From Fidelibacterota bacterium UBA2125 (GTDB taxonomy: Bacteria > Fidelibacterota > Marinisomatia > Marinisomatales > S15-B10), in NCBI GenBank assembly GCA_002329125.1, contig DCXX01000058.1, positions 1 through 11,204 on the forward strand: a stretch of 11,204 nt of DNA, read 5' to 3'. Below, piece after piece: positions 1-5,409 of this stretch. The position numbers were made by a program, and so were the translations under genes. Each line of letters starts with the position of its first letter. Position 1 is the first letter of the stretch. The notes under the pieces are model-generated. The model was not told where the DNA came from. It did not search any database and saw nothing but the letters and a program-made list of their open reading frames with translations.

Positions 1-694
1 TTTCGGCAACCTCATGGGACGTTGTTGCGTGAAGAGAAAAATCCCTGTTTTCTGATTGTATTTTGAACACCAGATCTATCACCCTCTCCTTCGATCGTGA
101 AAGAACCGCCTGGGTATCCTTTTTCTCTAATGAGTCGCCCAGTACGAACGAACCCAAACCGCACGACAATTTTTCTACGACCATTTCAGGCTCAGACGCA
201 ATATAGACAACACCACCCACCGCACTTGTGTAGTGATCCATCATACCTCCGGCCTCATCAAATTCTTGTACTTCTGCCCGGTATGCCAGATCTGCCAATT
301 CACCCGCCTCTAACTCTTCCGCCTGGTCACTCATGGCTGACAGAAAGTTGATCCAAGAAACTACCATGGCGGAAGAACTTGACGTCCCCGCCTGAACGGG
401 AATATTCCCTTTAACTAGGCAGTCACAGCCGTTCGAAAAAGTAAACCCATCTTTCCTCATGGTATTGATGCCGCTTTTGAAATAATCAGCTGCTTTCGTA
501 TAGGCAAGATCACCTTCCATAGAAAATGTCTCTTCCCCACCTACATCAGGTAGATCAACAGTTACTATCATATCCTCCCGAGGCTGACCCTCTATAATAA
601 CACGAAGTGATATGGAAGCAGCGATGACCGGAAGGCCAAGATAATCTTGGTGTTCACCAAAAAGGCAGATGCGGCCTGGAGAAGAGACGATCAA
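1..694 (-). CDS. GHMP-superfamily sugar kinase, galactokinase-like (3' part beyond window edge)
   Basis: Partial gene: 231 codons are visible and the frame stays open to the left edge. It should be a cytoplasmic ATP-dependent small-molecule kinase, most likely a sugar 1-kinase. Seen: the first GHMP motif at residues 6-26 (PGRICLFGEHQDYLGLPVIAA), matching the galactokinase signature GEHxDYxGG with E14, H15 and D17; the glycine/serine-rich ATP-binding loop at about 98-109 (IPVQAGTSSSSA); and GGMMDHYTSAVGG at 149-161, the counterpart of the galactokinase GIMDQ segment, with D153 as probable catalytic Asp. Start: an in-frame TAG lies two codons upstream, so TTG at 694..692 is the only start that keeps motif 1. 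It overlaps the symporter TGA (TTGA, 4-bp type), which implies translational coupling; no clear Shine-Dalgarno is seen. The N-terminus before motif 1 is very short, more like mevalonate-type GHMP kinases than classical GalK. Substrate is inferred from context: GalNAc, galactose or fucose are candidates. Confidence 0.88.
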   Translation of the reverse strand, partial: MIVSSPGRICLFGEHQDYLGLPVIAASISLRVIIEGQPREDMIVTVDLPDVGGEETFSMEGDLAYTKAADYFKSGINTMRKDGFTFSNGCDCLVKGNIPVQAGTSSSSAMVVSWINFLSAMSDQAEELEAGELADLAYRAEVQEFDEAGGMMDHYTSAVGGVVYIASEPEMVVEKLSCGLGSFVLGDSLEKKDTQAVLSRSKERVIDLVFKIQSENRDFSLHATTSHEVAE

Positions 695-2439
695 GAGCTA
701 TTCCAGACTTTGAACAGACCGACGGAAGCGACACTTGCCAGTCCCAACAGGAAGAATCCCAAGGAAGATCCATAGATGATGTGCCCGGTACCAAGCAGAA
801 ATCCATAAACCGCCGTGCATCCTAGCACCATTGAGAGGATCCCGCGGGGGACGGGCCACGGCTGGCTGTCACTGCCGGAAAATCTCTTCCAGCCGGGACC
901 GCCAGGATTTACCTTCATTACAAAATTCTGCAAAGTCTCATCACTGTCCGGACGGGTGAAGAAAGTGGCGACTATCCACACTGCGGTAGTGAGCACGGCT
1001 CCAATGACTATCTTCTGCCACGATGCCAGAGGATACAGACCCAATTCATCGTGAACGAAATTAAAGTAGCTCGCAATAATGAGTGAACTGACCATAGCCA
1101 CAATCTCTGTGTAGGCGTTGATGCGCCACCAGAACCAGCGCAATATATAGATGAGACCGGTCCCGGCACCCAATAGCAAAAGTAGCGAAAAGGCTTGGGC
1201 CGCGCTGGTGAGGATCAGTCCCAGACCGGCGCCCAGAATAACGGATACGATGGTGAACATCCGTCCGGCCCAAACCAGTTCCTTTTCACCGGCTTCCGGC
1301 TTCAAGAAGCGGTGATAAAAATCGTTCACCAGATAACTGGCACCCAAGTTCAACTGAGTGGACATGGTACTCATGAAAGCGGCGATGAGCGATGCGGCTA
1401 CCAATCCGAGGAGTCCAGCCGGCAAGAGGGTCAACATGGCGGGATATGCCACATCGTGCCCCAGCTTATCGAGAGGCAAATTAGGAAATGCCGACTGAAG
1501 ATCTGCCAGTTGCGGAAAGACAACCAGCGAAGAGAGTGCGATAAGAATCCACGGCCAGGGCCTGAGGGCGTAGTGTGCAACGTTGAATAGAAAAGTAGCT
1601 ACTACGGCGTTCGTCTCATCCTTAGCTGAAAACATTCGCTGAGCGATGTAACCGCCGCCTCCGGGTTCGGCGCCGGGATAATAGCTGGCCCACCACTGCA
1701 CCGCCAGCGGTACCAGCAAAACGGGTACCCAGACGTCAGGATTGGAAAGATCGGGGATCAGCGCCAGTCTGTCTGCCACGTTCTCGTTCGTGAGGAGATT
1801 GGCCAGCCCCCCCACCTGTTCCAGACCAAGCAGATAGATGCATGCCCAGATCGATCCCGTCATAGCCAGGATGAACTGCACGAAATCGGTGATAATGATC
1901 GCTTTCAATCCCCCGAGAGCACTGTAGACTAATGTAATAGAACATGCGATTGTGAGGGTCATCCAGCCGGGCCATCCCAGAACTATTTCACCAAACTTGA
2001 TTGCTGCCAGGCTTACCGATCCCATCACCAGCACGTTGAAGATCAATCCGAGGTAGAGCGCACGGAATCCTCTCAGGAAAGCTGCCGCCGCGCCGCTGTA
2101 GCGCAGTTCATAAAATTCAATATCGGTAAGAACGCCTGATCGCCGCCAAAGATTGGCATAGACAAAGACTGTCAGCATCCCCGTCAGTAGAAACGCCCAC
2201 CAAGCCCAGTTGCCGGATACGCCGTTTTGCCGCACCAGGTCGGTAACGAGATTGGGGGTGTCCGTGGAAAAGGTGGTAGCTACCATGGAGACACCCAACA
2301 GCCACCACGGCATGTTGCGCCCGGCTAGGAAAAAGGACTGTGTGTCCCGGCCGGCCTTTTTTGATGCCCAGACCCCCACCGCCAGAGAGAGGACAAAGTA
2401 GGCAAATACGATGACCCAGTCGATATAGGAGAGCGTCAT
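691..2439 (-). CDS. Sodium:solute symporter (SSS family), probable sugar uptake
   Basis: 582-aa polytopic inner-membrane protein of normal SSS length, expected to couple solute import to sodium. Seen: a hydrophobic first helix at about 5-25, the conserved early block from W45 to V69 containing SMVATTFSTDTPNLVTD, an amphipathic loop NLWRRSGVLTDIEFYELRYSG at about 96-116, GGLKAIIITDFVQF at about 176-189, and AAFMSTMSTQLNLGASYLVND at 353-373. In SSS members such as vSGLT this last helix carries the Ser/Thr ligands of the Na2 site. Further helices fill the region from 390 to the C-terminus. The start ATG lies 3 bp after the stop of the truncated symporter ORF, and the weak ribosome-binding sequence (GGATGAG) lies inside that ORF's last codons. 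The stop overlaps the GHMP kinase start. Position between a GH109-type glycosidase and a sugar kinase supports a monosaccharide substrate; which one cannot be read from sequence. Confidence 0.93.
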   Translation of the reverse strand: MTLSYIDWVIVFAYFVLSLAVGVWASKKAGRDTQSFFLAGRNMPWWLLGVSMVATTFSTDTPNLVTDLVRQNGVSGNWAWWAFLLTGMLTVFVYANLWRRSGVLTDIEFYELRYSGAAAAFLRGFRALYLGLIFNVLVMGSVSLAAIKFGEIVLGWPGWMTLTIACSITLVYSALGGLKAIIITDFVQFILAMTGSIWACIYLLGLEQVGGLANLLTNENVADRLALIPDLSNPDVWVPVLLVPLAVQWWASYYPGAEPGGGGYIAQRMFSAKDETNAVVATFLFNVAHYALRPWPWILIALSSLVVFPQLADLQSAFPNLPLDKLGHDVAYPAMLTLLPAGLLGLVAASLIAAFMSTMSTQLNLGASYLVNDFYHRFLKPEAGEKELVWAGRMFTIVSVILGAGLGLILTSAAQAFSLLLLLGAGTGLIYILRWFWWRINAYTEIVAMVSSLIIASYFNFVHDELGLYPLASWQKIVIGAVLTTAVWIVATFFTRPDSDETLQNFVMKVNPGGPGWKRFSGSDSQPWPVPRGILSMVLGCTAVYGFLLGTGHIIYGSSLGFFLLGLASVASVGLFKVWNSS

Positions 2440-2442
2440 CGG

Positions 2443-2484
2443 CTAAATCTCATCCGAAATAGCAAAGATTAGATCGTTGGTGTT
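2443..2484 (-). other. Tail segment homologous to the GH109-type C-terminus (deletion junction at about 2485)
   Basis: The last 13 codons plus stop of the truncated symporter ORF. Counting from the shared Trp (2485-2487) through the stop, 26 of 45 bases match the end of the upstream GH109-type gene. Many of the differences are in third codon positions. This suggests descent from a diverged paralogue under protein-level constraint rather than a recent copy of the neighbour. The Trp codon TGG shared by SSS (GNW) and GH109-like (GKW) sequences is a plausible microhomology at the junction. Confidence 0.65.
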
Positions 2485-2718
2485 CCAGTTGCCGGCCACA
2501 CCATCCCGGCGGACAATATCGGTAACCAAATTTGGTGTGTCGGTGGAGAAAGTAGTTGCCACCATGGAAATACCCAGAAGCCACCATAGCATTTGCTTTC
2601 CGGCGGCAAAAAACTCTGTAGAATCCTGACCGGCTCGCCTCGTTACAGCGGCGCCAATGGCGAGACTTACAACGAAATAAAGGACAATGAATGACCAATC
2701 CAGCGAGGAAAGAAGCAT
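2443..2718 (-). pseudogene. Chimeric remnant: symporter N-terminus fused to a GH109-like C-terminal tail
   Basis: 91-codon ORF. Residues 1-78 align without gaps to residues 1-78 of the full symporter downstream (49 identical by my count), including an identical SMVATTFSTDTPNLVTD block. They cover the first SSS helix and part of the second region only. After G76-N77-W78 the similarity stops. The remaining 13 residues (NTNDLIFAISDEI) instead match the last 13 of the upstream GH109-type protein (KTNKPIFALNDEY), with stops at the same distance from the shared Trp. The ORF is too short to transport. Its ATG at 2718 has a good Shine-Dalgarno (GGAG, 4 nt upstream), so it is probably still translated, and its tail holds the weak ribosome-binding sequence of the next gene. 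I infer an in-frame deletion between two ancestral gene pairs. Alternatives: a small membrane protein kept for a regulatory or coupling role, or a metagenome assembly error. Confidence 0.8.
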
Positions 2719-2748
2719 ATCACTCCGAGGTTAATCCTAAGATAGAGT

Positions 2749-4125
2749 TTAATACTCGTCGTTGAGGGCGAAAATAGGTTTATTTGTTTTCCATTTTCCC
2801 CGGGTAAAGTCGGGAAATTTGACTGAAGTACTCCCTCTAGCAATAGATTTTTCGGATAGAGGGCTGATGACACTCATAGATACGGCGTCATAAACATCAA
2901 TTGGAGGTGTCACACCCCGTTTGATGGATTCTAGAAATGCACGGACGATGAAAAAGTCCATGCCGCCGTGGCCGGTATGACTTAAAACATTTTTTGCACC
3001 AGAGAATCGCTTCCAAAGAGAGTGATCATACTTTTCAAGATAGGGCTCATCCGGTTCCCATTGGTGACCTTCGGGACTCACTCCTTCTATAAAGATAGAG
3101 TTGTTGTCCTTCATCCAGAGACCCCGGGTTCCCTGAACACGGAAATTGAGAGAGTAAGGTCGCGGGGAGTTTGTATCATGGCTCAGCATGACCGTCTGGC
3201 CGTTGGCACACTTAATGACCGTAGTAACAATATCGCCTAGACGAAATTTTACCGACGCATTAGGATGGTCAGGACCGGCCTGATCGACGATATATTTGTG
3301 GAGACCCCTGGTTTGTGTGGCCGTGGAAGTTAGATGGACAAACCGGTTTCCCCGATTAATATCCAGCATAGTACTCACTGGACCAACACCGTGGGTAGGG
3401 TAAAGATCCCCGTTTCGATCAACAGAGTTCTGTGTCCGCCATTTTGCCTCGCTGAATCCCTTTTTTCCAAACTCCACTCCGTTGCCATAAGGTCCCTGGC
3501 CGTCATTGAACTTTACGTGGCGAAGATCATGCTGATAACCACCCTGGCAGTGCAGTAGCTCACCGAAAAGCCCTTCCCGAACCATATTAAGGACAGCGAT
3601 CACATCACGTCGATAACAGACATTCTCAAGAATCATGCAGAATTTGCCTGTTATTTCTGAGGCACGGACAAGGCCCCAACATTCATTCTCGGTAAGGCCT
3701 GCTGGCACCTCTACACCCACATGTTTACCACTCTCCATGGCGGCAACAGCCATAGGGGCGTGCCAATGCCACGGCGTGGCAACAATAACACCATCCAAAT
3801 CTTCCTTTTGCAAAAGATTCTGATAATCCTTCTCCCCATTTTTATAGATTTTCGGGTGCGGGCGTTCAGCATCATCATAGACAGACAGTGCCATGCCAAT
3901 CATCTGTTCATCAATATCGCAGATAACGGGAATTTCCACATCCTCTCTTCTGAGTGCCAGCTTGATATGCCACTGGCCCCTGAGACCGGTACCAATAACG
4001 CCTATTCTCATTTTACTGTTCTTCCTATAACTGCCCAAAGCAACTTTTGGCAATAAAGAAACCGCCACGCTAGAGACAGCCGCACCTTTAATGAATTGCC
4101 GGCGATTCACCCTTTTCTTGTTCAT
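2749..4125 (-). CDS. Tat-exported Gfo/Idh/MocA-fold protein, probable GH109 alpha-N-acetylgalactosaminidase
   Basis: 458 aa. GH109 enzymes cleave alpha-linked GalNAc using a tightly bound NAD and a redox-assisted mechanism. Seen: a twin-arginine signal at 8-31 (RRQFIKG followed by a hydrophobic stretch), so the folded, cofactor-loaded protein should reach the periplasm; a Rossmann NAD motif GVIGTGLRG at 42-50; EVPAGLTENE at 139-148, in the place of the usual EKP motif of Gfo/Idh enzymes; then the long conserved run from NVCYRRDV (169-176) through GGYQHDLR, EFGKKGFSEAKWRT and YPTHGVGP (242-249) to HGGMDFF (386-392) and SPLSEKSIA. From memory, this pattern matches GH109 rather than generic dehydrogenases; Tyr and His of YPTHG correspond to active-site residues described for the Elizabethkingia enzyme. 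Start: ATG at 4125 follows AAAGGAAAG at good spacing; an in-frame TTG at 4143 would overlap that ribosome site and adds only six residues. It is followed after 30 bp by the symporter remnant. Confidence 0.87.
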   Translation of the reverse strand: MNKKRVNRRQFIKGAAVSSVAVSLLPKVALGSYRKNSKMRIGVIGTGLRGQWHIKLALRREDVEIPVICDIDEQMIGMALSVYDDAERPHPKIYKNGEKDYQNLLQKEDLDGVIVATPWHWHAPMAVAAMESGKHVGVEVPAGLTENECWGLVRASEITGKFCMILENVCYRRDVIAVLNMVREGLFGELLHCQGGYQHDLRHVKFNDGQGPYGNGVEFGKKGFSEAKWRTQNSVDRNGDLYPTHGVGPVSTMLDINRGNRFVHLTSTATQTRGLHKYIVDQAGPDHPNASVKFRLGDIVTTVIKCANGQTVMLSHDTNSPRPYSLNFRVQGTRGLWMKDNNSIFIEGVSPEGHQWEPDEPYLEKYDHSLWKRFSGAKNVLSHTGHGGMDFFIVRAFLESIKRGVTPPIDVYDAVSMSVISPLSEKSIARGSTSVKFPDFTRGKWKTNKPIFALNDEY

Positions 4126-4177
4126 TATAACTTTCCTTTCCAATGGATTTTATACATATTTTGTGAACACATTTTGT
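4126..4177 (-). promoter_or_regulatory. Short gap before the GH109-type gene with ribosome site and direct repeat
   Basis: 52 bp between the YfiM-like stop and the GH109-type ATG. On the minus strand it holds two near-identical 10-mers, ACAAAATGTG and ACAAAATATG, 13 bp apart start to start, an AT-rich TATAAAAT, and the Shine-Dalgarno AAAGGAAAG. The core TGTGTTCACA has inverted 4-base arms and could be half of an operator, but the match is too short to name a regulator. The spacing fits either simple read-through from the upstream gene or an internal promoter. Confidence 0.3.
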
Positions 4178-4612
4178 TTACTCTCCGTTCAGGATCAGGA
4201 AAAGGACCATTCCGAAGCCCGCTCCGAAAAGATTTGCTGTCAGATCTTTCCAGCAGAAGTGATTGTTGGGCTGCTTTTCGTCAGAAAATTCCTTCACAAT
4301 CCCGACTGAGACCATGATTGAAGACCCAGCCAATGAAGCATGACCATGATCGTCGACAACCATATTTAGGATAACCTGAGAAAAATACAGTGTTCCGAGG
4401 AAGCTGGCTGTAAAATGATGAAATTTGTCCGGGGAGAACCAAAAATCCTGTTTGTACACAGCCTGTTTATTCAATACATATTTTGTTGAATAATCGTTTA
4501 TTGCCTTGATTCCCTCAACGGGCTCCGATCCCCGAAGGGGTAAAGTAAGCCCAAACGAGAGAGAAATAATAATTATAATAATTAAATTACCTTGTTTCTC
4601 TACTGTCACCAT
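4178..4612 (-). CDS. Small YfiM/DUF2279-like membrane protein
   Basis: 144 aa. I recognise the family pattern, not a function. Seen: an N-terminal hydrophobic segment at 9-27 (signal peptide or anchor, rich in Ile), then WFSPDKFHHFTASFLGT at 58-74, a hydrophobic stretch at about 68-86, GIVKEFSDEKQ at 104-114, and FCWKDLTANLFGAGFG at 119-134 followed by a final helix to the C-terminus. The order DK-x-x-HF, then G-x-x-KE-x-x-D, then F-x-WKD-L-x-x-N-x-x-G is the hallmark of the YfiM/DUF2279 group of small envelope proteins, whose role is unknown to me. No Shine-Dalgarno precedes the ATG; GTG at 4609 would be an equally possible start. It is the first gene of the minus-strand cluster, 52 bp ahead of the GH109-type gene, so co-transcription is likely, but a link to sugar use is unproven. 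Confidence 0.7.
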   Translation of the reverse strand: MVTVEKQGNLIIIIIISLSFGLTLPLRGSEPVEGIKAINDYSTKYVLNKQAVYKQDFWFSPDKFHHFTASFLGTLYFSQVILNMVVDDHGHASLAGSSIMVSVGIVKEFSDEKQPNNHFCWKDLTANLFGAGFGMVLFLILNGE

Positions 4613-4616
4613 CAGG

Positions 4617-4645
4617 AATGTAGGTTAAGTTCTTTCCATGGGCAA
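4617..4645 (-). promoter_or_regulatory. Tentative sigma70-like promoter for the minus-strand sugar cluster
   Basis: On the minus strand TTGCCC (4645..4640) is separated by 17 bp from TACATT (4622..4617). If used, transcription would begin at or next to the ATG at 4612, giving a leaderless mRNA. That would agree with the missing Shine-Dalgarno, but both boxes match the consensus at only four of six positions. Confidence 0.22.
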
Positions 4646-4661
4646 CGTTTCGCAGCATTGA

Positions 4662-4690
4662 TTGACATTGGGTTTACTTGATCTTATTTT
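4662..4690 (+). promoter_or_regulatory. Probable sigma70-like promoter for the acyltransferase gene
   Basis: A perfect TTGACA (4662-4667) is followed after a 17-bp spacer by TATTTT (4685-4690, four of six consensus positions). It lies 42 bp ahead of the ATG at 4733, in the only stretch between the divergent genes. Phyla such as Bacteroidota use a different -10/-35 pattern, so the call depends on the host. Confidence 0.42.
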
Positions 4691-4732
4691 CATCGTCAGG
4701 GACGCAACCTGGTCTCTTAATATATCATCAAT

Positions 4733-5401
4733 ATGAAATCCAAAATCACCGTTGGTCCTTCAGTTCCCCGAGGAAATCGAAAAATCCTCCCAATATTTGC
4801 GCAGATGTTGCTCCGACTGTCCAAGTGGCGTGTTACCGGTTCTATACCAGATGAGCCAAAAATAATTGTAATAGGTGCTCCCCACTCGTCAATGATAGAT
4901 GGTTATTACGTGTTGCTGGCGGTACTGTCACTGGATGTCAAAGTAAAGTTTTTAGCGGCACTGTGGACATTTTCCCGGCTACCCATCCTCGACAGCCTAT
5001 TCCCCAGTTCTCAGAACAATCCTGATGAATACGGCGTCCGGTGGCCACTGGGGTGGCTTCAGGGCATTTTGATGAGACGACTGGGCGGTATTCCTGTTGA
5101 AAGGTCCTCGGCTGCAGGTGCTGTGGACAAGCTTGTAGGAACAATTAACGAAATGGAGAAAATAGTTCTTATGCTTGCTCCAGATGGAGGAACAGAGCCT
5201 TCCGAGAAGTTCAAGTCAGGCTTTTATGTACTGAGCTCCAAACTGGATCTTCCCATTCTCCCTATTCAATTTGACTACAAGAATCGCCGTTTTAATCTTT
5301 TGGAACCGTTTTACACTACCGGTAACATAGAAAAAGATATAGCGGACATCAGGCAGCTTTTCCACGGTATCGAAGGCAAAAACCACACCTTCATAGCCTG
5401 A
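4733..5401 (+). CDS. PlsC-type lysophospholipid acyltransferase family protein
   Basis: 222 aa, about the size of short single-domain bacterial LPLAT proteins. The family transfers acyl groups to lysophosphatidate or related lipids at the inner membrane. Seen: the catalytic HX4D motif as H51-SSMI-D56 in GAPHSSMIDGYY; LGGIPVERSS at 117-126 (the glycerophosphate-binding IPV-R block); APDGGTEPSEKFKSGFY at 149-165, in the place of the usual PEGTRS motif but with an altered centre; and PILPIQFDYKNRR at 174-186. The end, TGNIEKDIADIRQLF, also fits the small acyltransferase subgroup that has GAPHTSNWD-like motifs. No strong Shine-Dalgarno is seen before the ATG. It is the only plus-strand gene here, divergent from the sugar cluster and convergent with the peptidase gene (8 bp between stops), so it is probably transcribed alone. 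The acyl acceptor is unknown. Confidence 0.88.
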   Translation: MKSKITVGPSVPRGNRKILPIFAQMLLRLSKWRVTGSIPDEPKIIVIGAPHSSMIDGYYVLLAVLSLDVKVKFLAALWTFSRLPILDSLFPSSQNNPDEYGVRWPLGWLQGILMRRLGGIPVERSSAAGAVDKLVGTINEMEKIVLMLAPDGGTEPSEKFKSGFYVLSSKLDLPILPIQFDYKNRRFNLLEPFYTTGNIEKDIADIRQLFHGIEGKNHTFIA

Positions 5402-5409
5402 CTGCGACT

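Noticed and set aside
97..351. Plus-strand 84-codon frame near the left edge
   Set aside because: Proline-rich shadow of the GHMP kinase, whose motifs on the minus strand are unmistakable.
1195..1590. Plus-strand 131-codon frame opposite the symporter
   Set aside because: Antisense to a strongly supported SSS coding region; low-complexity composition with no recognisable motif.
2443..2718. Frameshift of a complete second symporter as explanation for the short ORF
   Set aside because: Only 3 bp separate its stop from the next symporter start, so no hidden remainder of a second copy exists in another frame; a deletion fits better.
4126..4143. Upstream TTG start of the GH109-type gene
   Set aside because: The six extra codons contain the Shine-Dalgarno of the ATG at 4125, which also gives a standard twin-arginine signal.
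5402..5409. Bidirectional terminator between the convergent acyltransferase and peptidase genes
   Set aside because: Only 8 bp lie between the stops and I see no GC-rich hairpin with a T-run on either side.
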